Assembly (NCBI RefSeq): GCF_020831365.1
Contig: NZ_JAJHPV010000013.1
Coordinates: 1,093,748-1,157,747, forward strand
Direction: 5' to 3'
Length of the DNA stretch: 64,000 nt
From: Massilia agrisoli
GTDB taxonomy: Bacteria > Pseudomonadota > Gammaproteobacteria > Burkholderiales > Burkholderiaceae_D
Each line of letters starts with the position of its first letter. Within the stretch, counting starts at the first letter, position 1. Below the pieces are notes generated by a model. It ran no database searches. It was not told the origin of the DNA and saw only the letters and a list, made by a program, of their open reading frames with translations. Shown in pieces: positions 7,951-16,787 of the stretch. The position numbers and the translations under genes were made by a program.

Positions 7951-9627
7951 TTACATATTCGGGTAGTTCGGCCCGCCGCCGCCTTCCGGCGTCACCCACA
8001 CGATGTTCTGCGTCGGATCCTTGATATCGCAGGTCTTGCAGTGCACGCAGTTCTGCGCATTGATCTGCAGGCGGTCCTGGCCTTCGTCGGTCTTGACGAA
8101 CTCATAGACGCCAGCAGGGCAGTAGCGCGCTTCCGGCCCGGCATACTGCGCCAGGTTGACGTTGACCGGGATATCCGCGTTCTTCAGGGTCAGGTGCACC
8201 GGCTGGTCTTCAGCGTGGTTGGTGTTCGAGATGAACACTGACGACAGGCGGTCGAAGGTCAGCTTGTTGTCCGGCTTCGGGTACACGATCGGCTGGTAGT
8301 TCGCGGCCGGCTTCAGGCACTCGTGGTCGGCGTAGTTGCGGTGCAGGGTCCACGGCGCTTTGCCGCGCAGGAGCATCTGGTCGATGCCGGTCATGATCGA
8401 GCCGAGGACCAGGCCTTTCGACAGCCACGGCTTGACGTTGCGCGCCACGTGCAGCTCGTCGTGCAGCCACGATTTTTCGAACGCCGCCGGGTAGCTGGCC
8501 AATTCGTCGTACTGGCGCTGTTCGCCCAGCGCGGCGAACACCGATTCGGCGGCCAGCATGCCGGTCTTGATGGCGGCGTGGCTGCCCTTGATGCGGCTCA
8601 TGTTCAGGAAGCCGGCGTCGCAGCCGATCAGCGCGCCGCCCGGGAATACCAGCTTCGGCAGCGACTGCAGGCCGCCCGCGGTGATCGCGCGCGCGCCATA
8701 CGAGATGCGCTTGGCGCCTTCGAAGAAGGTCCGGATCTCAGGGTGCGTTTTGTAGCGCTGGAATTCTTCGTAAGGCGACAGGTACGGGTTCTCGTACGAC
8801 AGGCCGATCACGTAGCCGACCACGACCTGGTTGTTCTCCATGTGGTACAGGAAGGAGCCGCCGTAGGTGTCGTTCTTGAGCGGCCAGCCGGTGGTGTGGA
8901 TGACGAGGCCTGGCTTGTGCTTGGCCGGGTCGATCTCCCACAGTTCCTTGATGCCGATGCTGTACGACTGCGGGTCCTTGCCTTCGTCCAGCTTGTACTT
9001 TGCGATCAGCTGCTTGCCCAGGTGGCCGCGCGAACCTTCCGCGAACAGCGTGTACTTGGCATGCAGTTCCATGCCGAGCTGGAAGTCGGCCTTCGGGTTG
9101 CCGTGGTGGTCCACGCCCATGTTCCCGGTGGCGACGCCCTTGACCGAGCCATCGTCGTTGTACAGGATTTCGGCGGCAGGGAAGCCCGGGAAGATCTCGA
9201 CGCCCAGCGATTCGGCCTGCTGGCCCAGCCAGCGCACGACGTTACCGAGCGAGATGACGTAGTTGCCGTGGTTTTCGAAACAGGCAGGCACCATGAAACC
9301 AGGGGTCTGGTAGGCCTTCTTTTCGGTCAGGAACAGCACGCGGTCTTCGGTCACTTCGGTGTTCAAAGGCGCGCCCAGCTCTTTCCAGTTCGGGATAAGC
9401 TCGGTCAGCGCGCGCGGGTCCATCACGGCGCCCGACAGGATGTGCGCGCCGAGTTCGCCGCCTTTTTCCAGCACGCAGACACCGACTTCCTTGCCTTGCT
9501 CGGCGGCGAGCTGTTTGATTTTGATTGCTGCAGACAAGCCTGCGGGGCCGCCGCCGACGATCACGACGTCGTATTCCATCGCTTCGCGCGGGCCGTATTG
9601 TTCGATAAGGTTGATAGGCTCTGTCAT
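7951..9627 (-). CDS. Electron transfer flavoprotein-ubiquinone oxidoreductase
   Basis: 558 residues, the usual length for ETF-QO. The N-terminus has the FAD Rossmann motif VVIVGGGPAGLSAAIKIKQL, and the C-terminus carries the [4Fe-4S] cysteines (RYCPAGVY, then NCVHCKTCDIKDPTQNI). The enzyme passes electrons from ETF, loaded by acyl-CoA and amino-acid dehydrogenases, to membrane ubiquinone. Hydrophobic segments near 300-330 (YGARAITAGGLQSLPKLVFP) match the membrane-associated ubiquinone-binding part. Its neighbourhood (SDR, thioesterase, CoA transferase) suggests a fatty-acid/ketone-body catabolic context. It is divergent from the SDR gene. Confidence 0.95.
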   Translation of the reverse strand: MTEPINLIEQYGPREAMEYDVVIVGGGPAGLSAAIKIKQLAAEQGKEVGVCVLEKGGELGAHILSGAVMDPRALTELIPNWKELGAPLNTEVTEDRVLFLTEKKAYQTPGFMVPACFENHGNYVISLGNVVRWLGQQAESLGVEIFPGFPAAEILYNDDGSVKGVATGNMGVDHHGNPKADFQLGMELHAKYTLFAEGSRGHLGKQLIAKYKLDEGKDPQSYSIGIKELWEIDPAKHKPGLVIHTTGWPLKNDTYGGSFLYHMENNQVVVGYVIGLSYENPYLSPYEEFQRYKTHPEIRTFFEGAKRISYGARAITAGGLQSLPKLVFPGGALIGCDAGFLNMSRIKGSHAAIKTGMLAAESVFAALGEQRQYDELASYPAAFEKSWLHDELHVARNVKPWLSKGLVLGSIMTGIDQMLLRGKAPWTLHRNYADHECLKPAANYQPIVYPKPDNKLTFDRLSSVFISNTNHAEDQPVHLTLKNADIPVNVNLAQYAGPEARYCPAGVYEFVKTDEGQDRLQINAQNCVHCKTCDIKDPTQNIVWVTPEGGGGPNYPNM

Positions 9628-9790
9628 GGTCTGATCAATGGTAGAAAAAATTTAAGCACGAGTGTGCGGCTTTTTAGCGGAGATTGCAACTTTGGCCGCA
9701 TTTTACGGGGTTTATTAGACGCAGTAATCTATTACTGATAATTTGTGTAATGATTATGCTTTCAAAAGAACATCCGACAGGGAGCGAGTC

Positions 9791-10567
9791 GTGGGCATCG
9801 AAGTAAATTTTGAAGGAAAAATTGCACTTGTCACCGGCGCCTCGAGCGGCCTGGGAGCGCGCTTCGCGAAGGCCCTGGCCGGCGCCGGCGCGCAGGTCGT
9901 GCTGGCCTCGCGCCGGGTCGACCGCCTCAAGGAACTGCGCGCCGAGATCGAAGCCGATGGCGGGGCCGCCCACGTTGTGACCCTCGATGTGACCGACCTC
10001 GCGAGCATCAAGTCGGCGCTGGCGCATGCGGAAACGGAAGCCGGCCCGATCGATATCCTCGTCAATAATTCCGGTGTCTCGACCACCCAGCGCCTGCTCG
10101 ACGTCACGCCCGAAGATTATTCCTATGTGATGGACACCAATTTGCGCGGATCGTTCTTCGTCGCCCAGCAGGCCGCCAAGCGCATGATCCAGCGCGCCAA
10201 GGGCGACCCGCGCAAGCAGCACCGCATCATCAACATCGCCTCTGTGGCGGGCCTGCGCGTGCTGCCGCAGATCGGCGTGTATTGCATGAGCAAGGCCGGC
10301 GTCGTCCAGATGACCAAGGCGATGGCGGTGGAGTGGGGCAAGTACAACATCAATGTGAACGCGATCTGCCCGGGTTATATCTCGACCGAAATCAACGAAG
10401 AATATTTCGCGACCGAACAGGGCAAGAAGCTGATCGACATGCTGCCGCGCAAGCGCCCGGGCAAGCCGGAAGACCTCGACGGCCTGCTGCTGTTGCTGGC
10501 GGCGGAAGAATCCCACTTTATCAATGGCGCGATCATCACCGCCGACGATGGCATGATGGCCCAATGA
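9791..10567 (+). CDS. SDR family oxidoreductase
   Basis: 258 residues from GTG 9791, which has GGGAGCGAG upstream; the in-frame ATG at 9743 adds 16 residues with no homology to SDRs. Classical SDR motifs are all present: cofactor loop TGASSGLGAR, NNSG, catalytic S in NIASVAG, YCMSK for Tyr and Lys, and NAICPGYISTEI. The FEGKIALVTG start and EHRIINIAS region resemble 3-oxoacyl-ACP/3-hydroxyacyl-CoA reductases. The stop overlaps the start of the thioesterase by ATGA, so the two products probably act in one acyl-CoA pathway. Confidence 0.85.
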   Translation: MGIEVNFEGKIALVTGASSGLGARFAKALAGAGAQVVLASRRVDRLKELRAEIEADGGAAHVVTLDVTDLASIKSALAHAETEAGPIDILVNNSGVSTTQRLLDVTPEDYSYVMDTNLRGSFFVAQQAAKRMIQRAKGDPRKQHRIINIASVAGLRVLPQIGVYCMSKAGVVQMTKAMAVEWGKYNINVNAICPGYISTEINEEYFATEQGKKLIDMLPRKRPGKPEDLDGLLLLLAAEESHFINGAIITADDGMMAQ

Positions 10568-10995
10568 CGAAGAAGCTGGTTCACACGATGCGGATGCCGA
10601 TCCGCTGGGGCGACATGGATGCGATGGGCCATGTCAATAACACCGTCTATTTCCGCTATATCGAGCAGGCGCGCATTTCCTGGTTCGACGACATTGCGTG
10701 CACGCCGAACCCGGAGGGCGAGGGGCCGGTGATCGTCAACGCGCACTGTTCGTTCATCAAGCAGCTCAAGTATCCGGGCGAGATCGAGGTGACCACCCTG
10801 GTGGGGCCGCCGGGGCGGTCGAGCTTCGAGATGTATCACGAGATCAGGCTGGTTGGCGCGGACGGGCAGGCTGGTGTGCTGCACTCCGAAGGCGGCGCGA
10901 AGGTGGTGTGGGTTAATTTCCCGGCGGAGAAGTCGGCGCCGTTGCCGGATGAGTTGCGCGAGTTGCTGCCTCCTGCGAGCGTGATCGGCGGATGA
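10564..10995 (+). CDS. Acyl-CoA thioesterase (4HBT hotdog fold, YbgC/FadM type)
   Basis: 143 residues, started at ATG 10564 because it overlaps the SDR stop (ATGA) and gives the canonical hotdog N-terminus. The 4HBT signature is MRMPIRWGDMDAMGHVNNTV followed by YFRYIEQARISWF, with the catalytic Asp in GDMDAMGHVN. It hydrolyses acyl-CoA thioesters; the chain length is unknown. The last residues VIGG and the TGA stop come from a REP fragment (10987-11003), the same ending seen in the GGDEF-EAL gene. Confidence 0.85.
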   Translation: MTKKLVHTMRMPIRWGDMDAMGHVNNTVYFRYIEQARISWFDDIACTPNPEGEGPVIVNAHCSFIKQLKYPGEIEVTTLVGPPGRSSFEMYHEIRLVGADGQAGVLHSEGGAKVVWVNFPAEKSAPLPDELRELLPPASVIGG

Positions 10996-11003
10996 CGCCC
11001 TAC
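10987..11003. repeat. Short REP fragment at a gene end
   Basis: GGCGGATGACGCCCTAC. Its first 12 bases equal the left arm of the 6907 REP pair and the copy beside the RAYT gene; the middle appears deleted, joining GACG directly to CCCTAC. It contains the stop codon of the thioesterase gene. Confidence 0.65.
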
Positions 11004-11006
11004 AAG

Positions 11007-11216
11007 TCAGGAAATCGATTCGACGTTTTGCCCAAGGCCCGCCAGCTCATGGAAAATATCGTCCAGGTAGGTCGCGATCTCGTCCGCATCGAGTTCCGGC
11101 GGAATGACTAACTCGCTGACCTTGGCGCGCTTGCCGGGTTCGAGGTGGTAAACCTCCCAGGCATCGTTCTCGCGCCGCACCTCAAGCTGGAACCGCCCGT
11201 AGATATCGAACTTCAT
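11007..11216 (-). CDS. Small conserved-looking protein of unknown function
   Basis: 69 residues from ATG 11216, 5 bp downstream of the PAS-LuxR gene stop, so probably cotranscribed with it. The sequence (KFDIYGRFQLEVRRENDAWE start, PPELDADEIATYLDDIFHEL near the end) predicts a beta hairpin followed by an amphipathic helix. I do not recognise a family with certainty. It is soluble, with no signal peptide. It could be an accessory of the regulator, but there is no direct evidence. Confidence 0.6.
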   Translation of the reverse strand: MKFDIYGRFQLEVRRENDAWEVYHLEPGKRAKVSELVIPPELDADEIATYLDDIFHELAGLGQNVESIS

Positions 11217-11221
11217 GCCGC

Positions 11222-11782
11222 TCAGCGCGACACGCCGACCAGCTTGTGCACCAGCTCGGAGGAAGTCGCGGCGCTGAACTTGCGCATCAGCTTGGCGCGG
11301 TGCATCTCGACCGTGCGGGGGCTCAGGCCGGTATCGCGGGCGATGATCTTGCTGGTCTTTCCCTCGACCAGCAGCGCGGCGATCTCGCGCTCGCGTGGAG
11401 TCAGCTCGGCTGTCACGGGGCGCTTCTCGCTGACATCTTCGAACGTCCACACGCCAGGGCCGAGCGGGTCTTTCGGATCGAGCGCGCGGCCGCTCACGTG
11501 GCACCAGAACAGCTCGCCATTGTTCCTCCTCATGATACGTTCGTCCGAATATCGGCCCTTTGTATTCATAATAGGAATAATGCGGTCGCCGGTGCGCAGG
11601 AACTCGTCCATCGTCGGATAGAGCACCTGGAATGACTTGCCGTCGAGGTCCCCATGGCCATAGCCAAACATCGATGTCAGCGCCTCGTTGCACGACTGGA
11701 TTACGCGGTTGACCGAGATGCACATGCCGACTGGCGCGTGCTTGAAAATCGTTTCGTAATCAATAGCGTAGGATACGGTCAT
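11222..11782 (-). CDS. PAS-LuxR transcriptional regulator
   Basis: 186 residues. Residues 8-115 form one PAS domain (YETIFKHAPVGMCISVN, EALTSMFGYG, then a GELFWCHVSG strand), and residues 122-183 form a LuxR/FixJ helix-turn-helix (LTPREREIAALLVEGKTSKI, LSPRTVEMHRAKLMRKF). It has no receiver domain, so the signal is likely sensed directly through the PAS pocket. It is divergent from the scoAB genes, 123 bp away, which makes them plausible but unproven targets. The small gene behind it is in the same transcript direction. Confidence 0.85.
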   Translation of the reverse strand: MTVSYAIDYETIFKHAPVGMCISVNRVIQSCNEALTSMFGYGHGDLDGKSFQVLYPTMDEFLRTGDRIIPIMNTKGRYSDERIMRRNNGELFWCHVSGRALDPKDPLGPGVWTFEDVSEKRPVTAELTPREREIAALLVEGKTSKIIARDTGLSPRTVEMHRAKLMRKFSAATSSELVHKLVGVSR

Positions 11783-11905
11783 CTGATAAAAAGTAAGGCG
11801 CGGCGTGGTTGTGGGTTCCGAGTATTTCTACGGTATTGTGCTTTTAGCTTGCGTATTTTATGCTGAGAATCTACTCAGCAGTTAACCATAATAAGGGACA
11901 CAGGA

Positions 11906-12604
11906 ATGAATAAAGTTTATCCTGATGCGGCGTCTGCGCTGGCGGGCATCGTCAAAGACGGCCAGACCATCGCGGTCGGCGGCTTCGGTTTGTGCGGGAT
12001 TCCGGAAGCGCTGATCCTGGCGCTGCGCGATTCGGGCGTCACCGGCCTGACCGCCATCTCGAACAACGCCGGCGTCGATGACTTCGGCCTCGGGCAATTG
12101 CTGACCACGCGCCAGATCAAGAAGATGATCTCGTCGTACGTCGGAGAAAACAAGGAATTCGCGCGCCAGTACCTGGCCGGCGAACTCGAACTGGAATTCA
12201 CCCCGCAAGGCACGCTGGCTGAGAAGCTGCGCGCAGGCGGCGCCGGCATCCCGGCATTCTTCACCAAAACCGGCGTGGGCACCATCGTTGCCGAAGGCAA
12301 GGAAGTACGCGAATTCGACGGCGAACAGTACGTCATGGAGCGCAGCCTGGTCGCCGACGTCTCGCTGGTCAAGGCCTATATGGCCGACCGCGCGGGCAAC
12401 CTGGTGTTCCGCAAGACCGCGCGCAATTTCAACCCGAACGTGGCGCAGGCGGGCAAGATCACCGTCGTCGAAGTCGAAAAGCTGGTCGAAGTGGGTGAGA
12501 TCGATCCGGACCAGGTGCACCTGCCGAGCATCTTCGTGCACCGCATCGTCGTCAACCCAACGCCGGAAAAGCGCATCGAACAGCGCACCGTGCGTCCTAA
12601 CTAA
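11906..12604 (+). CDS. scoA: 3-oxoacid CoA-transferase, subunit A
   Basis: 232 residues, normal for the A subunit. The family motif [14 protein letters not shown] is at residues 22-36, and [21 protein letters not shown] marks the CoA-binding region. With subunit B it moves CoA from succinyl-CoA (or acetyl-CoA) to acetoacetate, so ketone bodies or PHB-derived acetoacetate can enter as acetoacetyl-CoA. Succinyl versus acetate specificity (Sco versus Ato) cannot be settled by eye. The start follows a purine-rich AAGGGACACAGG. It is the first gene of a two-gene operon ended by a strong terminator. Confidence 0.9.
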   Translation: MNKVYPDAASALAGIVKDGQTIAVGGFGLCGIPEALILALRDSGVTGLTAISNNAGVDDFGLGQLLTTRQIKKMISSYVGENKEFARQYLAGELELEFTPQGTLAEKLRAGGAGIPAFFTKTGVGTIVAEGKEVREFDGEQYVMERSLVADVSLVKAYMADRAGNLVFRKTARNFNPNVAQAGKITVVEVEKLVEVGEIDPDQVHLPSIFVHRIVVNPTPEKRIEQRTVRPN

Positions 12605-12624
12605 GACAGCATTCGGAGAAGAAC

Positions 12625-13275
12625 ATGGCTTGGACTCGTGATGAAATGGCCGCGCGCGCGGCGAAAGAACTGAAAGACGGCTTTTACGTCAACCTGGGCA
12701 TCGGCTTGCCGACCTTGGTCGCCAACTACGTGCCGAAAGATATCGAAGTATTCCTGCAATCGGAAAACGGCCTGCTGGGTATCGGCCCGTTCCCGACCGA
12801 AGCGGAAGTCGATGCCGACCTGATCAATGCAGGCAAGCAGACCGTGACCGCTCTGCCAGGCTCGGCCTACTTCAGCTCGGCCGATTCCTTCGGCATGATC
12901 CGCGGTGGCAAGATCAACCTGGCAATCCTGGGTGCGATGCAGGTGTCGGAACAGGGCGACCTGGCCAACTGGATGATTCCGGGCAAAATGGTCAAGGGCA
13001 TGGGCGGCGCGATGGACCTGGTCGCCGGCGTCAAGCGCGTCGTCGTGGTGATGGAGCATGTGGCCACTGCCAAGGACGGCTCGACCGCGCCAAAGATCCT
13101 GCACAAGTGCGACCTGCCGCTGACCGGCGTGGGCGTGGTGGACCTGATCATCACCGACCTGGGCGTCATCGAAGTGACCGAGGGCGGGCTGAAGCTGGTT
13201 GAACTGGCGCCAGGCGTGACCAAGGAACAGGTTGTCGAGGCAACGCAGGCGAAGCTGGACACCAGCGCGGTGTAA
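12625..13275 (+). CDS. scoB: 3-oxoacid CoA-transferase, subunit B
   Basis: 216 residues. The catalytic glutamate lies in [12 protein letters not shown], and the start region [17 protein letters not shown] is characteristic of subunit B. The protein pairs with the product of the gene 20 bp upstream. GGAGAAGAAC precedes the ATG. The 3-hydroxybutyrate dehydrogenase gene 5 kb away makes acetoacetate, the substrate of this enzyme, so the two loci form one 3-hydroxybutyrate utilisation route. Transcription probably stops at the hairpin at 13325. Confidence 0.92.
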   Translation: MAWTRDEMAARAAKELKDGFYVNLGIGLPTLVANYVPKDIEVFLQSENGLLGIGPFPTEAEVDADLINAGKQTVTALPGSAYFSSADSFGMIRGGKINLAILGAMQVSEQGDLANWMIPGKMVKGMGGAMDLVAGVKRVVVVMEHVATAKDGSTAPKILHKCDLPLTGVGVVDLIITDLGVIEVTEGGLKLVELAPGVTKEQVVEATQAKLDTSAV

Positions 13276-13289
13276 TGCCGGCTCAGCAT

Positions 13290-13317
13290 GGATTCCCGCT
13301 TTGCGCGGGAATGACGG
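13290..13317. repeat. Dispersed ATTCCCGC palindrome
   Basis: A 28-bp element: GGATTCCCGC, a short loop, then GCGGGAATGACGG. This ATTCCC/GGGAAT palindrome resembles widely dispersed proteobacterial repeats; a close variant occurs as an inverted pair at 27685-27791. It lies just before the scoB terminator. Confidence 0.6.
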
Positions 13318-13324
13318 GCAAGAA

Positions 13325-13356
13325 AACGGGGTGCAAGATTGCACCCCGTTTTTTTT
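13325..13356. terminator. Rho-independent terminator between convergent genes
   Basis: A perfect 12-bp stem, AACGGGGTGCAA (13325-13336) pairing with TTGCACCCCGTT (13339-13350), has a 2-base loop and is followed by a run of T. The leading A-run makes it work in both directions, serving scoB and the convergent M56 gene. Confidence 0.9.
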
Positions 13357-13366
13357 AGTGAACGAC

Positions 13367-14629
13367 TTACTTCAACGTCCACATATACTTCATTATCATC
13401 CAATCTTCCACTGGCTGGCCGGCGACAGTGGCTGGCTTGAAGCTGCACTTCGCAATGCCGATGCGCGCGGCCTCATCGAGCGGGGCAAATCCGCTGCTCT
13501 TTTTAATGGCCGAATCCTTGACCTTGCCGTCGACCCCAATGAGGAAAGACAAGGTGACCGTTCCCTGGTTTTCGTTCTTCAATGATTCCGCCGGCCACAC
13601 CGGCTTCGCACAAGACTTGAAGTCGGCCACTGCGTGGGTCTTTTCTGCCTTGTCTGCTCCCGGCGCCGCGTTCGCAAACACGCTCAGGCATGCCGCCGCG
13701 AGCCCCAGCACGGGAATGGCGGCCTTCCAGTTCAGGGCCTGGGTTTCAGGGCGGATCAGGCGTTTGATACGTGTCATGAGGTCTCCTCCATTGGCTGCTT
13801 GGGCCAGGTGATGTGATGAGAACTGGATGCGCTCCAGCTCGGAAAGGGCAAGCGCCAGCCTGCGCGGTTCGCCCAGTTGTGTTGCAGCGATATCGTCTGC
13901 AATCTGTTCGCGTTCTTCACGGATGCGGCCCGAAATCCACCATACGGCCGGGTGATAGAACAGCAGGGTCTCGACCACGTTCTGGCCGAGGTTCACCAAA
14001 TAGTCGAAGCGGCGCACATGCGCCAGTTCGTGCGCCAGCAACGCTTCGAGCAGGTGTGCCGGCATCCCGGTCACCAAGGAGGCTGGCACCAGCACCACCG
14101 GGCGCCACCATCCGGCGGTAATCGGGCTGGCCAGGTTGTCAACCACGCGCAAGCGGACCGTGCGGCTGATCCCGAACTGCACCGCCATGCGCTCGAGCCG
14201 GCCCTCCCAGTGGGCCTCGGCGGAGTAGCGGCGCGCCGCGCGCTTCACCCACAGCAGGCCGAGCCCGATGCGGACCGCGAGCACACTGGCGCATACTGCC
14301 CACAGCGCGACGATCCACGCCAGGTTGCCCTGCAAATAGCTTGCGAAGCCTTCGGCGCGTTTGCCCGGCGCATGGGCCCAGCCGCCGGCGGGCGTTGCGG
14401 CCGCCACCACGGCCGCGGCATCCTGCATGCGCAGGTAGAACTCGAGCGCGGGCCAGGCAAGGCACAGGAACAGGGCAGTGCAGGCCACCGTATAGCGGCG
14501 TTCCGGCCGCGCGTTGCGCATCAGGGTCAGCAGTACGGCGGTGGCGCAGCCGAGCAGCAGGCCTTGCCACAGGAAATGGACCAGCGTCCAGCCGATGCCG
14601 CCGACGACCATTGATGCGTGCGCGCTCAT
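13367..14629 (-). CDS. BlaR1/MecR1-like M56 membrane protease with TonB C-terminal domain
   Basis: 420 residues. Three or four N-terminal membrane helices (VHFLWQGLLLGCATAVLLTL; LAWIVALWAVCASVLAVRIG) surround a cytoplasmic zinc protease loop with HELAH in LLAHELAHVRRFDYLVN. After a further helix near 305-320, residues 335-420 form a TonB/AgmX-like beta domain (GTVTLSFLIGVDGKVKDSAI, FKPATVAGQPV). BlaR1 proteins normally end in a penicillin-binding sensor; here a TonB-like domain replaces it, as in many Gram-negative M56 proteins. It overlaps the BlaI-type repressor by 4 bp (ATGA). It presumably cleaves that repressor after sensing an envelope signal. Confidence 0.85.
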   Translation of the reverse strand: MSAHASMVVGGIGWTLVHFLWQGLLLGCATAVLLTLMRNARPERRYTVACTALFLCLAWPALEFYLRMQDAAAVVAAATPAGGWAHAPGKRAEGFASYLQGNLAWIVALWAVCASVLAVRIGLGLLWVKRAARRYSAEAHWEGRLERMAVQFGISRTVRLRVVDNLASPITAGWWRPVVLVPASLVTGMPAHLLEALLAHELAHVRRFDYLVNLGQNVVETLLFYHPAVWWISGRIREEREQIADDIAATQLGEPRRLALALSELERIQFSSHHLAQAANGGDLMTRIKRLIRPETQALNWKAAIPVLGLAAACLSVFANAAPGADKAEKTHAVADFKSCAKPVWPAESLKNENQGTVTLSFLIGVDGKVKDSAIKKSSGFAPLDEAARIGIAKCSFKPATVAGQPVEDWMIMKYMWTLK

Positions 14630-15009
14630 TTATCTTCCTCCTTCAGCAGCTTTTCGATTTCTTCACGTTCTTTTTTAGAGATGCCGCTGCGCAGCGCCGC
14701 CAGCACCAGCGCCTTGGCCGATCCTGAAAACGCTTTCTGGATCAGGTCCTTGAGCAAGTTGGTCTGGAGGGAATCCTGCGCCTGCGCCGGCGCGTACACG
14801 TGGGATCGCTCGCTTTCGTCGCGAATCAGGATCCCTTTGGTGTGCATGATCTGCATCAGCCGCAGCACGGTCGCGTAGGTCACTTCGGGGCGCTGCTTCT
14901 GGATTTCCTGGTGCACTTGTTTGGCGGTGGCGGAGCCGAGCGGCCACAGGACCTGGAGCAAATCCAGTTCGGCAGCGGTCGGTTTGGGGGCGGTCGGGGT
15001 CTTGGCCAT
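14626..15009 (-). CDS. BlaI/MecI/CopY family transcriptional repressor
   Basis: 127 residues, the usual size. A winged helix-turn-helix occupies residues 12-80 (AAELDLLQVLWPLGSATAKQ, EVTYATVLRLMQIMHTKGIL) and a C-terminal helical dimerisation part follows (LIQKAFSGSAKALVLAALRS). Members repress their own operon and are inactivated by cleavage through the partner M56 protease encoded immediately downstream. Palindromes at 15046-15119, just upstream of the start, are the likely operators. No beta-lactamase gene is nearby, so the regulon is not obviously antibiotic resistance. Confidence 0.88.
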   Translation of the reverse strand: MAKTPTAPKPTAAELDLLQVLWPLGSATAKQVHQEIQKQRPEVTYATVLRLMQIMHTKGILIRDESERSHVYAPAQAQDSLQTNLLKDLIQKAFSGSAKALVLAALRSGISKKEREEIEKLLKEEDK

Positions 15010-15045
15010 GATGGTCCTTCAAGTCGCGGTAATTCGTAGAGTAGT

Positions 15046-15119
15046 CTGTCTAGACAGAGTTGTCTACAGATATTTACACGCCACCTGCAATAGCTGGATC
15101 ATGTAGACAAATCTGTCTG
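15046..15119. promoter_or_regulatory. Putative operators for the BlaI-type repressor
   Basis: A perfect 12-bp palindrome CTGTCTAGACAG (15046-15057) is followed by TTGTCTACAGA and, 30 bp on, by GTAGACAAATCTGTCT. All share the TGTCTA/TAGACA half-site. Several half-sites clustered 35-110 bp upstream of the repressor start fit autoregulation by a dimeric BlaI-type protein. Binding is inferred from position and symmetry only. Confidence 0.6.
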
Positions 15120-15240
15120 AAATGATTGCGCTGCTGGATCATGCGCAGAGAAGGGGGGGGCTGCACCGGAAGGACCTGCTTGCGATCGACATCATCAAGC
15201 TGGCCCAACCGGTTGCTATTGATTTTCAGGCTGAAGTGAT

Positions 15241-16542
15241 TCAGGCAACTTTGCGGACGACCGCCACTTCATCGCCGTGACGGTGGTGCGATGGGGAGGC
15301 CAGTTCTTCCGCGAGGCGGTTTTCATCAAGCTCATTTTCCCACTTCGACACGACCACCGTTGCTACGCCGTTGCCGACGAAGTTGGTCAGCGCGCGGCAC
15401 TCGCTCATGAAGCGGTCGATGCCAAGGATCAGCGCCATGCCGGCGACCGGAATGGTCGGCACTACCGCCAGGGTTGCCGCCAGCGTAATGAAGCCTGCGC
15501 CGGTAATGCCAGACGCGCCTTTCGAAGTCAGCATCGCAACGCCGAGGATGGTGATCTGCTGGGTGAAGGTCAGGTCGGTATTGGTGGCCTGGGCGACGAA
15601 CAGCGCCGCCATTGTCATGTAGATGTTGGTGCCGTCCAGGTTGAACGAGTAGCCAGTCGGCACGACCAGGCCGACGACCGGCTTCGAGCAGCCGAGTTTC
15701 TCCAGCTTGCGCATCAGGGCCGGCAGCGCGCTTTCCGACGAGCTGGTGCCGAGCACAATCAGCAATTCTTCCTTGATGTAGGCGATGAACTTGAAGATCG
15801 AGAACCCGGTCATGCGGGCGATCAGGCCGAGTACGACGAACACGAATACCGCGCAGGTCAGGTAGAACGAACCCATCAGCTTTGCCAGCGGCACCAGCGA
15901 TGCAAGGCCGTATTTGCCGATGGTGAAGGCCATTGCGCCGAACGCACCGATCGGGGCCAGCTTCATCACCATGTTGACGATGCCGAAGATGACGTGCGAC
16001 AGCTCGTCGATGGCGCGGGTAATCGGGCGGCCGCGCTCGCCAAGCATCGACAGCGAAAAGCCGAACAGGATCGCGAACAGCAGCACCTGCAGGATGTCGC
16101 CCTTGGCGAAGGCGTCGACGACCGTATTGGGAATGATGTTCAGCACGAAGTCCACCGTGCTTTGCGACTTGGCCTTGTCCGTGTACTGGGCGATCGAGGA
16201 AGCGTCGAGCGTGGCCGGGTCGGCATTGAAGCCCGCGCCTGGGCGCACAAGGTTGGCAACGATCAGGCCGATGGCCAGCGCGAAGGTCGACACCACTTCA
16301 AAGTAGAGTAGCGCCTTGCCGCCGACGCGGCCGATTTTCTTCATGTCCTGCATGCCGGCGATACCGGCCACCACGGTGCAGAAAATCACCGGCGCGATAA
16401 TCATCTTGATCAGTTTGATGAAGCCGTCTCCAAGCGGCTTCATGTCGACGCCGAGGCTCGGGTAGAACACACCGAGCACGATCCCACAGGCAATGGCGAA
16501 CAGCACCTGTATATACAGTACTTTGTAGAAAGGCTTTTTCAT
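15241..16542 (-). CDS. dctA: C4-dicarboxylate:cation symporter DctA
   Basis: 433 residues from ATG 16542 ([20 protein letters not shown]), preferred over in-frame ATG 16578, which has no ribosome site. Multiple membrane helices and the glutamate/dicarboxylate symporter signatures are intact: [19 protein letters not shown], serine-rich hairpin [28 protein letters not shown] and [19 protein letters not shown]. It imports succinate, fumarate and malate across the inner membrane. The C-terminal tail is charged and cytoplasmic. No DctBD two-component genes are in the window. It is a monocistronic gene. Confidence 0.93.
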   Translation of the reverse strand: MKKPFYKVLYIQVLFAIACGIVLGVFYPSLGVDMKPLGDGFIKLIKMIIAPVIFCTVVAGIAGMQDMKKIGRVGGKALLYFEVVSTFALAIGLIVANLVRPGAGFNADPATLDASSIAQYTDKAKSQSTVDFVLNIIPNTVVDAFAKGDILQVLLFAILFGFSLSMLGERGRPITRAIDELSHVIFGIVNMVMKLAPIGAFGAMAFTIGKYGLASLVPLAKLMGSFYLTCAVFVFVVLGLIARMTGFSIFKFIAYIKEELLIVLGTSSSESALPALMRKLEKLGCSKPVVGLVVPTGYSFNLDGTNIYMTMAALFVAQATNTDLTFTQQITILGVAMLTSKGASGITGAGFITLAATLAVVPTIPVAGMALILGIDRFMSECRALTNFVGNGVATVVVSKWENELDENRLAEELASPSHHRHGDEVAVVRKVA

Positions 16543-16787
16543 GGCGATGTCTCTTGTAAGGAGTTTGAGTTTCGCCATGATTAACCAGTTGCGAACACCC
16601 AGCTATTGTGGATATCCGCAGCGCTTATGTCCGATATTGCCCTGGGATATTGCTGATAGCATGGACTTATGCGGCGGCCATCCACTATCGTGTGGAAACT
16701 TGCGAAAAGTTCGGCCATTGAATCTGCAACCGGCCGCGGCATCCCGGCTATAATTTTCCCGGGACAACCATTCATCACAGGTAAAGA

